Both the position numbers and the translations under genes were made by a program. 43,464 bases of DNA from Flavobacteriaceae bacterium (GTDB taxonomy: Bacteria; Bacteroidota; Bacteroidia; Flavobacteriales; Flavobacteriaceae): positions 1 through 43,464 of the forward strand of contig JABHGH010000006.1 of NCBI GenBank assembly GCA_018672145.1, read 5' to 3'. Under the pieces are notes generated by a model. The model saw only the letters and a list, made by a program, of their open reading frames with translations. It was not told the origin of the DNA and searched no databases. Below, one piece after another: positions 1 to 10,420 of this stretch. The number at the start of each line of letters is the position of its first letter. Positions within the stretch are counted from its first letter, which is position 1.

Positions 1-983
1 CCCATAGGGCCATATAGCAAACCACCAATGAGTATTACCACAAAAATCTCTAGTGGGTGTGATTTGACAGAGTTTGAAAAGATTATGGGTTGGGTTAAAA
101 AATTATCAATGAGCTGGCCAACTGAAAACCCAATAAAGACATAAATTGTTTTTGGTAGTGTTTCAGAAGCAAAGTGAGCGTCAAGGTTACTTGTCATTGT
201 GAGAAATACCATCAAAAAAGATCCAATGATTGGTCCCAAGTAGGGTATCAGATTTAGTAACGCACAAACAAAAGCTATTGTGACCGCATTGGGGATTCCA
301 AAAATGAGAAGTACGATTGTATAAACAACAAATAAAATGCTAATTTGAATTAGCAGTCCAATAAAGTATCTTGAGAGTAAATTTTTGATGGAAAGGATTG
401 ATTTTTCTACTCGAGACACATTTTTGTTTACAACAAAAACCATAATTATTTTTTCTAGTAACCCACTATCTTTTAGGAAGAAAAACGACATAAATACCAC
501 AGAAAAAAGCCCGATTGTAAAACCGCTTAATCCATAAATTAGGCTATTGACAGCATCTGGTAGAAAACCATAGTTGACTTTCGACAAACTTCGGTCCACC
601 CATTCCTGTAAATCGAGACCATATTGATTGAGGTAAACATTCAATTCATCAACGAGTTTGGTTACTGTGGACTCAAGAGAGTTCACATTTAACAAGGACA
701 GATTTTTGGCCTGTTCAATAATGACAGGCACCAATAAAGAGACAATACCTAAAAACACAGACAACAGGATTATAATTGTTGTTAATGAAGAAAGGGTATT
801 GCTGAATTTAAACCTTTTTAAAAGAAGCGTTATGGGTCTGCCTACTAAAGAAACCACTGCTGCAATAAAAAGGTAGTAAAGAAGAGACTGAATGGTGTTG
901 ATCATTTGGTAAAGCCCAATGAGTAATACTATGATTAAAAATCCTTGAACGATTCCTCTAGTAATTTCTTTTGCATTCATCAT
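1..983 (-). CDS. AI-2E family transporter (PerM-like), C-terminus cut by window edge
   Basis: Reverse-strand open frame from ATG at 983 to window start, not in the ORF track: MMNAKEITRGIVQGFLIIVLLIGLYQMINTIQSLLYYLFIAAVVSLVGRP...LLNLIPYLGPIIGSFLMVF...; multi-TM with the NLIPYLGPIIG motif of the family. Confidence 0.85.
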   Translation of the reverse strand, partial: MMNAKEITRGIVQGFLIIVLLIGLYQMINTIQSLLYYLFIAAVVSLVGRPITLLLKRFKFSNTLSSLTTIIILLSVFLGIVSLLVPVIIEQAKNLSLLNVNSLESTVTKLVDELNVYLNQYGLDLQEWVDRSLSKVNYGFLPDAVNSLIYGLSGFTIGLFSVVFMSFFFLKDSGLLEKIIMVFVVNKNVSRVEKSILSIKNLLSRYFIGLLIQISILFVVYTIVLLIFGIPNAVTIAFVCALLNLIPYLGPIIGSFLMVFLTMTSNLDAHFASETLPKTIYVFIGFSVGQLIDNFLTQPIIFSNSVKSHPLEIFVVILIGGLLYGPM

Positions 984-998
984 ATAAATATAGTTTTT

Positions 999-1700
999 TT
1001 AGTCAAACAAAAGCGCAATACTGTGGCAGGCAGAAATACCTGCTGTTTCGGTACGCAGACGCTTTTTTCCCAAGCTGATCGCCATCACATTAGCGTCGAG
1101 AGCAGTTTGAATCTCTAGGGCTGTAAAGTCTCCCTCAGGGCCAATAAATATGGAAATCGATTTTTTTGATATCACGTCATGGTTTATTTTTTTCTTAGGA
1201 GAATCTTCGCAGTGCGCAATATATGCAACACCATCAAAGCGATCGAGAGCTGAAGTGAAATCAGAGATAGGATGAATGACAGGTGCATGTGCTCCCATAG
1301 ATTGTTTCATTGCTGCTATGGATACTTTACGTAATCGGTCTGTGTTTAAGGTTTTTCGTTCGCTACGCTGACAAATGATGGGCGTTATGGCATGGACTCC
1401 AATCTCTGTAGCTTTTTCGACAAACCACTCTATTCGATCTTTATTTTTTGTGGGCGCAATAAAAATGTGTAAATGATATGGGTCAGATGCAATCTTCTCA
1501 CAACGAACAATAACAGCAACACACGTTTTGGAGTCAACTTGCGTTAGCTCAGCTGTAAAGCGATAGCCCAGCCCATTTGTAATACTGACGATGTCTCCTA
1601 TATTTTTTCGTAAGACCTTTGCAAGATGTCTACTTTCGTCTCTATCAAAAAAAACGTCAGTACTTGTGGCACAAAGAGAAGGAATATAAAATTGTTGCAT
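999..1700 (-). CDS. rsmE: 16S rRNA (uracil(1498)-N(3))-methyltransferase
   Basis: 233 aa; IFIGPEGDFTALEI and LGKKRLRTETAG SPOUT/RsmE motifs; start overlaps tsaD stop by 1 nt. Confidence 0.93.
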   Translation of the reverse strand: MQQFYIPSLCATSTDVFFDRDESRHLAKVLRKNIGDIVSITNGLGYRFTAELTQVDSKTCVAVIVRCEKIASDPYHLHIFIAPTKNKDRIEWFVEKATEIGVHAITPIICQRSERKTLNTDRLRKVSIAAMKQSMGAHAPVIHPISDFTSALDRFDGVAYIAHCEDSPKKKINHDVISKKSISIFIGPEGDFTALEIQTALDANVMAISLGKKRLRTETAGISACHSIALLFD

Positions 1701-2692
1701 TACAGTGACATTCTAGATTGTGATTGGCTTGTGAGCTTGCCAAAATGATTGTGTTGATATTTAAAATGCCCTGCCACAGCAATCATCGCAGCATTGTCTG
1801 TTGTGAAAGTCAAAGGCGGAATAAATACATTCCATTCCTTTCTTTTGGCCAATGCCTTTCGCAGACCTGAATTTGCTGATACCCCACCACCAAGAACAAT
1901 TTGATTGACGCCTGTTTGATCGACAGCTTTCTCAAGTTTTTCCATGACGATACGAATCAATGTAGATTGAATGGACGCACACAGATTATTGCGTTGATCG
2001 GTTATAAAATTTTTGTCAAGTTCTTGTTGTTTTCGTAGGAAGTACAGCACGTTGGTTTTAAATCCACTAAAACTAAAATCTAGATCAGGAACTTTGGGAA
2101 TTGAAAAAGGAATATTGGGAGTGCCTCGTTGTGCATAGTGGTCAATATAAGGCCCTGCAGGATAGGGTAGTCCAAGCATTTTGCCAGCTTTATCAAATGC
2201 CTCGCCAATTGCATCGTCAAGCGTTTGGCCAATGACTTTCATTTGATCAGGAGCGGTAACCAATACGAGCTGTGTGTGCCCGCCAGAAACGGTTAGTCCC
2301 AGAAAGGGAAAAGATGGGTTTGGTGTTGATTTTTCAAAGTGCACCAACAAATGTGCTTGCATATGATTTACCTCAATGAGTGGCACCTCTAACGACATTG
2401 CCAATGACTTGGCAAACGAATTGGCAACAAGTAAAGAGCCCATTAATCCTGGACCTAGTGTATAAGCTACTGCATTTACCTCTTTTTTGTCGATATTTGC
2501 TTTATCAAGAGCTTGGTCAACGACTGGAATGATATGTTGTAAGTGGGCACGTGCAGCCAATTCGGGAACAACACCCCCGTAATGTTTATGCACTTCTTGG
2601 TTGGCGATAATGTTCGATCGAACATAACCGTCAACGAGTACCGCTGCAGCAGTATCGTCACAAGACGACTCAATTCCAAGGATGACAGGCAT
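1700..2692 (-). CDS. tsaD: tRNA N6-adenosine threonylcarbamoyltransferase
   Basis: 330 aa; GIESSCDDTAAAV, HMQAH metal motif, GGGVSANSGLR. Confidence 0.96.
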   Translation of the reverse strand: MPVILGIESSCDDTAAAVLVDGYVRSNIIANQEVHKHYGGVVPELAARAHLQHIIPVVDQALDKANIDKKEVNAVAYTLGPGLMGSLLVANSFAKSLAMSLEVPLIEVNHMQAHLLVHFEKSTPNPSFPFLGLTVSGGHTQLVLVTAPDQMKVIGQTLDDAIGEAFDKAGKMLGLPYPAGPYIDHYAQRGTPNIPFSIPKVPDLDFSFSGFKTNVLYFLRKQQELDKNFITDQRNNLCASIQSTLIRIVMEKLEKAVDQTGVNQIVLGGGVSANSGLRKALAKRKEWNVFIPPLTFTTDNAAMIAVAGHFKYQHNHFGKLTSQSQSRMSL

Positions 2693-2727
2693 GATTCTTG
2701 TTTGGAAAACAAAGTTAATACATTGAT

Positions 2728-5700
2728 TTGACCCAGAAACACTGGCGTAACGTAAAAAAAATCACTCTGCTAAGCTTTGCGTTAGCATTACTCACCCTTT
2801 TACTCTTGATTTCTCCATTAGGCCAGTCCATGATCAATGCTTGGTTGACATCCAAACTTGTTGAAAATCGTGATATTGATGTCACAATTGGCTCTTTGTT
2901 TGCCAACCCTGTAGGAGACACTTCTTTTTCGGATGTGCTTATACGCGATCACAAAGGAGATACTCTCATTTATATCGGTCAATTTGAATTTGAATCCTAT
3001 CGTATAGGACAATTAATAAACAATAATATTCACCTTGGAAATGCCAAGATTCATGGACTTTTTTTAAATGTTAAAAGACATAATAAAGATAAAAAAACCA
3101 ACCTCGATCTTTTTGCAGAAAAACTCAAACCAAAAACCCCCAACGGAAGACGCTATGAAGCAAGCAAAATCAATGTTGTTGATGCAAAGCTGAGCTTTGC
3201 CGATAACAATAAAGCAAAATCCATTGGGAATACCTTTACGGACCTCCATGGTGAACTCAGTGATTTTTCGTTACAAGGGGATGTCGTCTCATTTGATATA
3301 AACCAAATGAGCTTTTTCGTTGACGAACAAGATCTTCAAGTAACCAATTTACAAACACAGTTCTCTCATGATGCGTTGAAGACCAGTTTTGAAAATCTTG
3401 TCGTGTCCACGCCCAACTCACTCTTTGCTTCTGATGTGAAAATGACATATCCCAAGGGCGGAATGCAAAGCTTTAATGAAAAAGTTCGCATTGATGCTGT
3501 GGTTCGAGAGACAGTTCTTGGGCTGGGTGATATTCAAAAGATTTACCCTGACGTTTCTACAGATGGATCAGTGGCCATCCAATATGCGAAATTTATGGGT
3601 ACCCTCAATGACTTCTCAGTTTCATCGTTTAAGGCGCGTTTTGAGAACAGTATGTTGTCTGGAGCGTTATCGCATAAAGCCAATCAATCGTTTTTTACCA
3701 TCACTACGCTTTCTACTACCTATGATGATATAGCCCGGTTGATCCCTTCTTTTAATGATCCTAAATACAATTTTATTCAACGAAGTGGCACATTGAATGT
3801 CAAAGGAAACATTTCCTTATCTCCTTCAACTAGTGCCATTGATGTTGTGTTGGGTTCATCTCTTGGGTTTATTGATATTGACGTTGATTTCACGAATTCA
3901 AAGCAGGGCGGAGAAACAAATTATCGAGGAAAAATCAAATCAAAAAGGGTTGATGTAGGAAGGCTATTAAACCATGATGGATTTGGTTCGACTGCGGTCG
4001 CACTTCAATTGAGCGGAAAAGGATTTGATCGACAAAACACAAGGTTGTGGGGTGATTTAACAGCGTTTACTTATGGGGCATATCCTTATCAAAACATCTC
4101 TGTTGATATCCGAGCCGTTGATAAGTTGATACGTAGCGTAGTTGACATTGCTGACTCCAATGCCAACATACGGATGGAAGGTAGTTTTGACTCTTCTGGT
4201 GAACTATGGAATATTTCTAGCAACACCCAAATCGACGATCTCAATTTGCATGTGATAAATCCGCTGCTCTCCACAAAGGAAATGGTTTTTTCTGGAAACA
4301 TTGAGTTGGTTAGCCAGGGTACAAAACTTAATGATTTTATTGGGGATATCAGTGTGAGTGATTCTAGAGTCGTGTCAAACGGGGAAGTTTTTGACTTTGA
4401 TGAACTGACGATTCAATCTCGATTGAATAAGGATATACGGTTTATAAATCTCAGGTCGAGCGATGTTTTAAACGGATTGATATATGGTCGTTTTCGTTTT
4501 TCAGATTTACGTAAAATGACAGAAAATGCAGTAGGTGGCTATTTCTCGAATTTCAAGAAAAACAAGGTTGATGGGTCTGCTTTTGTAAATTTCAATGTGA
4601 ACGTAAAGGAAAAAATATCTCGTGTACTTTCAAGCAATATTATCGTAGATGATAATACTTTTCTGCGTGGTAAATTGAGTGGAAATCATAAAGACTTTGC
4701 TTTACAAGTTGAGGTTCCCAATATCCATTATTCAAGTAATAGCCTGTCCGATATCAGTCTTACTATTGACAACAGCAACCCTTTATATAATGGATATATG
4801 CAAGTCCAGAAATTTGAAAATGAGAATGTTCAGGTTCATAATTTCAAGATGATCAACACACCCATGAATGACACCTTGTATTTTCGTGCAGAGTACGATG
4901 GGGGATCAGTGAAAAACAACCTAAACTTTTATGTGGCTTTACCTGCCAGTAAGGAAATAATTGTTGGTATTCAGCCATCAAAAATTGTGTTTCAAAACAA
5001 GCAATGGGAAGTCAATCATGAGCGCATGAATGCCAGCAAACTACGTTTTAATCGTGATGGGTATAAGCTAGAGCCAATCGTTTTTACCAATGACAATTCA
5101 GTGATGCATCTGTCTATTGACCAACAACAAAAGCAACGTATTCAAGCCACTTTTGAAAATGTTTTTTTGGCCGATATCCTGACGTCTAAGCCCAAACTGA
5201 CAATAGAGGGTGTTGCTAATGGTAATATTGACATCACTAGAGATCAATCTGTCATTGGAGGTGAGGCAAATGTCCAGATCGATTCGTTACTTTTTAATGA
5301 TTCATTTTTGGGGGACGCTTCATTTAATTTAAGTAGTATCAATGATGATGCATATCGTTTGCAGTTTTCCACTGCTATTGAGGAGCTTTCTACAAGTGAA
5401 ATAAATGGTTTGATTTATACTAGCGAAGGAAATACTAACCTAGACTTACATGCAAATTTTGCCGAATTTCCAGCAAGTATTTTAGATCGTTTAATAGGGA
5501 ATGCACTTACAGATGTTTCGGGAAAATTACATGGCTCGGTCTCCGTGAGTGGTCGGCTTGACCAACCCTTGCTAAACGGCGAGATGTTTTTTGATGCTGT
5601 TCAGCTTTCAGTACCTTATTTAAATGTTGGCTATGCCTTTCTTGACCAAACAAAACTCGAGATTAGTCCAACTTCATTTCGATTTTTGCCCACCACGGTG

Positions 5701-7044
5701 CTAGATACTTCCAAGAACACTTCTGGTTTATTTGCGGGATCAATTTTACATCGGAATTTTGATTTCTTTACCCTAGACATGAACTTTGATTCTGATGGAT
5801 TATTGATTTTAGATACGGATTACACTCCGAACATAAATTATTATGGATCTGCATTTTTATCTGGAAACGCACACATTCACGGCCCTTCAGGATCTTTGAC
5901 TTTTGATGTTTCAGGAGAGTCTGCGAAGGGAACAAACATTTATATTCCTATTGACAATGAAACGAGTATCGAAAATGTATCTTACATCCGATTTGTCGAT
6001 AAAAATATAAAGAATCAAAACTCTGAGTTGTCGGATGAAGAAGCTCAAATCAAAGGTCTTTCTCTTAATTTTGATCTAAACATTACATCAAACGCCCAGC
6101 TCGAAATTGTTTTTGATTCTGAAACAGGTAGCACCCTTAGTGGGCGAGGAGTTGGAAATATTTTAATGGAAATTGACACCAATGGCAGGTTTGGTGTCTG
6201 GGGTGATTTTATTGCGCTGGACGGTGCTTATAACTTTAGGAACCTTGGAATCATTGAGAAAGAATTTTCTGTACAGCCCGGCGGTACGATTGTGTGGAAT
6301 GGTGATCCTTTTGATGCACAAATGAACTTGCAAGCGGTATATGAAGTTCCTGGTGGAGCAAACCCTGCTATTTTATTGGAAACACCTGGCTTGAACAGAA
6401 AAATCCTAACCGATGTGACCATAAACTTGACAGGAAGTTTATTGAGACCCGAAACACCTTCATTCTCAATTGATTTCCCCAATACATCTTCTAATGTGCG
6501 TAATGAGTTACAATACAGGTTAGACGACGAAGAACGAAGGCAAATTCAAGCGATTTCCCTTCTTTCTCAAGGAGTTTTTATAAGTGATTTGTCGCTATCT
6601 GCGATATCAGCACAAACACTCACAAACAATCTTTTTCAAAAGGCTTCTGGCGTTTTTGAGTCTATTTTCTCCGGAGATGAAGATAAGGTTAAGCTGGGGT
6701 TGGATTATTTACAAGGAGATCGGAATGCTGCCGAGACAACTCGTACAAGAGATCGGTTGGGACTCACCCTTGTTACCGAAGTCTCCGAACGACTATTGAT
6801 TAACGGTAAAGTTGGAGTTCCTGTGGGTGGTGTAGAGGAAACAATCATTGTGGGCGATGTAACAATTGAATTTCTATTAAGTAAGGATGGGGCTTTACGT
6901 GCTCGAATTTTTAATCGTGAAAATGAGTTTCAGTACTTTGGTGATGAGCTTGGTTATACGCAAGGAGTTGGTTTATCCTACCGTGTTGGTTTTGAAGATT
7001 TTAAATCTTTAATTAAGAAGATTGTAAAAAAGAATCCCATTTAA
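2728..7044 (+). CDS. tamB: TamB/DUF490-type translocation and assembly module protein
   Basis: 1438 aa; single N-terminal TM anchor (ITLLSFALALLTLLLLISPLGQ), long beta-rich body, C-terminal TamB region; TTG start is the only one upstream of the anchor. Confidence 0.88.
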   Translation: MTQKHWRNVKKITLLSFALALLTLLLLISPLGQSMINAWLTSKLVENRDIDVTIGSLFANPVGDTSFSDVLIRDHKGDTLIYIGQFEFESYRIGQLINNNIHLGNAKIHGLFLNVKRHNKDKKTNLDLFAEKLKPKTPNGRRYEASKINVVDAKLSFADNNKAKSIGNTFTDLHGELSDFSLQGDVVSFDINQMSFFVDEQDLQVTNLQTQFSHDALKTSFENLVVSTPNSLFASDVKMTYPKGGMQSFNEKVRIDAVVRETVLGLGDIQKIYPDVSTDGSVAIQYAKFMGTLNDFSVSSFKARFENSMLSGALSHKANQSFFTITTLSTTYDDIARLIPSFNDPKYNFIQRSGTLNVKGNISLSPSTSAIDVVLGSSLGFIDIDVDFTNSKQGGETNYRGKIKSKRVDVGRLLNHDGFGSTAVALQLSGKGFDRQNTRLWGDLTAFTYGAYPYQNISVDIRAVDKLIRSVVDIADSNANIRMEGSFDSSGELWNISSNTQIDDLNLHVINPLLSTKEMVFSGNIELVSQGTKLNDFIGDISVSDSRVVSNGEVFDFDELTIQSRLNKDIRFINLRSSDVLNGLIYGRFRFSDLRKMTENAVGGYFSNFKKNKVDGSAFVNFNVNVKEKISRVLSSNIIVDDNTFLRGKLSGNHKDFALQVEVPNIHYSSNSLSDISLTIDNSNPLYNGYMQVQKFENENVQVHNFKMINTPMNDTLYFRAEYDGGSVKNNLNFYVALPASKEIIVGIQPSKIVFQNKQWEVNHERMNASKLRFNRDGYKLEPIVFTNDNSVMHLSIDQQQKQRIQATFENVFLADILTSKPKLTIEGVANGNIDITRDQSVIGGEANVQIDSLLFNDSFLGDASFNLSSINDDAYRLQFSTAIEELSTSEINGLIYTSEGNTNLDLHANFAEFPASILDRLIGNALTDVSGKLHGSVSVSGRLDQPLLNGEMFFDAVQLSVPYLNVGYAFLDQTKLEISPTSFRFLPTTVLDTSKNTSGLFAGSILHRNFDFFTLDMNFDSDGLLILDTDYTPNINYYGSAFLSGNAHIHGPSGSLTFDVSGESAKGTNIYIPIDNETSIENVSYIRFVDKNIKNQNSELSDEEAQIKGLSLNFDLNITSNAQLEIVFDSETGSTLSGRGVGNILMEIDTNGRFGVWGDFIALDGAYNFRNLGIIEKEFSVQPGGTIVWNGDPFDAQMNLQAVYEVPGGANPAILLETPGLNRKILTDVTINLTGSLLRPETPSFSIDFPNTSSNVRNELQYRLDDEERRQIQAISLLSQGVFISDLSLSAISAQTLTNNLFQKASGVFESIFSGDEDKVKLGLDYLQGDRNAAETTRTRDRLGLTLVTEVSERLLINGKVGVPVGGVEETIIVGDVTIEFLLSKDGALRARIFNRENEFQYFGDELGYTQGVGLSYRVGFEDFKSLIKKIVKKNPI

Positions 7045-7154
7045 TAAAAAAAACACAACAAAACCAGCTTATATGAACGTCAATTTTCATTATTGACAAA
7101 ATCCCAAATTACCCATGATTTCAGAAATATAGTTTGTAATTTCGCGGTGAAAAT

Positions 7155-8141
7155 ATGACCAACAAAATTCAACATATTGCTGTATTAACTTCAGGAGGTG
7201 ACGCACCAGGTATGAATGCTGCGCTTCGCTCTGTAGTTCGAAGTTGTTCTTTTTTTAACATCCAATGCTCGGGTGTGTACAGAGGTTACCAAGGTTTAAT
7301 AGAAGGAGATATTCGCCTTCTCGATGCTCGAAGCGTAAATAACATTATCAACAAGGGTGGCACAAAACTAAAATCAGCACGCTCTTTGGATTTTCACGAA
7401 AAACAAGGAAGAAAAAAGGCATTCAATAATCTGAAAGAACACAATATTGACGCCCTTATCGTTATTGGTGGAGATGGTAGCTTTACAGGTGGAATGATCT
7501 TTGAACGTGAATTTGGTGTTCCTGTTATAGGCATTCCAGGAACAATAGATAACGATATCTATGGGACTTCCCATACCATTGGCTATGACACTGCATTAAA
7601 TACTGTTGTTGAAGCCATTGATAAAATTCGTGACACTGCGATTTCACACAACCGCCTCTTCTTTGTAGAGGTTATGGGTAGAGACGCTGGTCATATTGCG
7701 CTTAATGTTGGTATTGGTGCTGGTGCTGAAGAAATTCTTATTCCCGAAGAAAACCTGGGCCTAGATCGATTGCTTGATTCTCTACGCAGAAGTAAGATGT
7801 CAGGGAAATCTTCTAGCATTGTTGTTGTCGCCGAGGGTGACAAAATTGGTAAAAACGTTTTTGAACTTGCTGAGCACATAGAGAAAAACCTTCCTGATTA
7901 TGAAGTTAGAGTTTCTGTTTTGGGTCATATTCAGCGTGGTGGCACGCCAACATGCTTTGATCGTGTTCTCGCAAGTCGTATGGGACTTAAAGCTGTAGAG
8001 TCCATTCAAGATGGTAAAAGCGGCCAGATGGTTGGAATCATAAATGGAGAAATGATACTAACACCATTGAGCAAAGCAATAAAAGGAAAATCTAAAATCA
8101 AGCGTGAACTCATTAGAGTTTCAGATATAATGACTCTTTAA
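7155..8141 (+). CDS. pfkA: ATP-dependent 6-phosphofructokinase
   Basis: 328 aa; LTSGGDAPGMNAALR, GGDGSFTGG, GIPGTIDNDI. Confidence 0.96.
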   Translation: MTNKIQHIAVLTSGGDAPGMNAALRSVVRSCSFFNIQCSGVYRGYQGLIEGDIRLLDARSVNNIINKGGTKLKSARSLDFHEKQGRKKAFNNLKEHNIDALIVIGGDGSFTGGMIFEREFGVPVIGIPGTIDNDIYGTSHTIGYDTALNTVVEAIDKIRDTAISHNRLFFVEVMGRDAGHIALNVGIGAGAEEILIPEENLGLDRLLDSLRRSKMSGKSSSIVVVAEGDKIGKNVFELAEHIEKNLPDYEVRVSVLGHIQRGGTPTCFDRVLASRMGLKAVESIQDGKSGQMVGIINGEMILTPLSKAIKGKSKIKRELIRVSDIMTL

Positions 8142-8165
8142 AATCAGAATAATTACAAATCATAA

Positions 8166-9173
<1,008 letters not shown>

Positions 9174-9182
9174 TTTCTAGAT

Positions 9183-10034
9183 ATGCGTTTAATTGTTGAT
9201 AGTGGCTCAACAAAAACAGACTGGATAGCTATTGATGATTCGGGTAAAATCTTATTAGAAACCCAAACACTTGGTCTGAACCCTCAGGTTCTCTCCGAGG
9301 CTATTGTTGAGGAACGGATCATCAACAATTACGAGCTTTATCGTATTCGCAATGAAGTCGATTCGACCTATTTCTATGGAGCAGGTTGCGGTACAGAACC
9401 ACCACGAAAATTGATGGAGGGTGTTTTGAAGTCTATTTTTCAGAACGCCACAGTTACTGTAAAGGAAGACACCTATGCTGCTGTGTATGCTACTACAGAT
9501 CCAGGTGAGCCAAGCGTAGTTTGTATCATTGGAACAGGATCTAATTGTAGTTTATATGATGGGGAAGCTGTTCATCAGAAAATCACTTCCTTAGGATACA
9601 TTTTGATGGATGACGCGAGTGGTAATTATTTCGGGCGTCAGTTGCTTCGAGATTTTTATTTCAACAAAATTCCAAAGTCATTGGCGGAGTCTTTTGCCGA
9701 AGAGTTCAATTTAGGTGCTGAGGAGATTAAAACGAATTTGTACAAAAAATCAAATCCAAACACATATTTGGCAACTTTTGCCAAGTTTGTGATTGTTCAC
9801 AAGAATGAGCCTTATATACAGGCTTTAATCAATAAAGGTTTAGGTTTGTTTATTGAGAATCAAATCCTGCAATTTGAGAAAGTGAAAGAGTTGCCAATCC
9901 ACTTTATTGGCTCAATTGCCTATTTCTTAAAAGAAGAACTTTCGCTAAAATTAGATTCTTATGGTTTGAAGCTTGGTAAGATTCTCAAAAAGCCAATCGA
10001 AGGACTTGTTTCTTACCACCAGTCTACAAACTAG
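9183..10034 (+). CDS. BadF/BadG-type sugar kinase, probable N-acetylglucosamine kinase
   Basis: 283 aa; VDSGSTKTDW phosphate-binding motif, IIGTGSNCSLYDG, LGYILMDDASGNYFGR. Confidence 0.85.
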   Translation: MRLIVDSGSTKTDWIAIDDSGKILLETQTLGLNPQVLSEAIVEERIINNYELYRIRNEVDSTYFYGAGCGTEPPRKLMEGVLKSIFQNATVTVKEDTYAAVYATTDPGEPSVVCIIGTGSNCSLYDGEAVHQKITSLGYILMDDASGNYFGRQLLRDFYFNKIPKSLAESFAEEFNLGAEEIKTNLYKKSNPNTYLATFAKFVIVHKNEPYIQALINKGLGLFIENQILQFEKVKELPIHFIGSIAYFLKEELSLKLDSYGLKLGKILKKPIEGLVSYHQSTN

Positions 10035-10411
10035 AGCACGGCAACTACAGATATTTCGACGTTTACACTTTTTGGTAGCCCAGCGACCTCAACGGTTTCT
10101 CGTGCTGGCGCAGTTTTATCGTTGAAAAAACGGCTATACTCTTCGTTGACCGCGACAAAGTCATTCATGTTAGACAAGTAAATTGTTGTCTTAACAACAT
10201 TATCAAAATTCATCGTAGCCGCATCTAATACGGCAGCAATATTTTTCATCACTTGTTTTGTTTCAGCAATAATATTATCATTGACCAAAGTCATCGTTTT
10301 TGGATCAAGAGCAATTTGCCCACTTGCATACAAAGTGTTATTGACAAGGACGGCTTGATTGTAAGGTCCAATAGGTGCTGGTGCATCTGCTGTTTGAATA
10401 ATTGTTTTCAT
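10031..10411 (-). CDS. ridA: RidA family protein (enamine/imine deaminase)
   Basis: 126 aa; APAPIGPYNQAV, LYASGQIALDP, ARETVEVAGLP. Confidence 0.95.
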   Translation of the reverse strand: MKTIIQTADAPAPIGPYNQAVLVNNTLYASGQIALDPKTMTLVNDNIIAETKQVMKNIAAVLDAATMNFDNVVKTTIYLSNMNDFVAVNEEYSRFFNDKTAPARETVEVAGLPKSVNVEISVVAVL

Positions 10412-10420
10412 AAAAATATA

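Noticed and set aside
658-876. 72-aa plus-strand ORF
   Set aside because: Lies antisense within the AI-2E transporter frame that spans 1-983
7045-7154. Promoter upstream of pfkA (TTGACA at 7093 and TATAGTTTG near 7129)
   Set aside because: The two elements are over 30 nt apart and the -7-like motif has the wrong internal spacing
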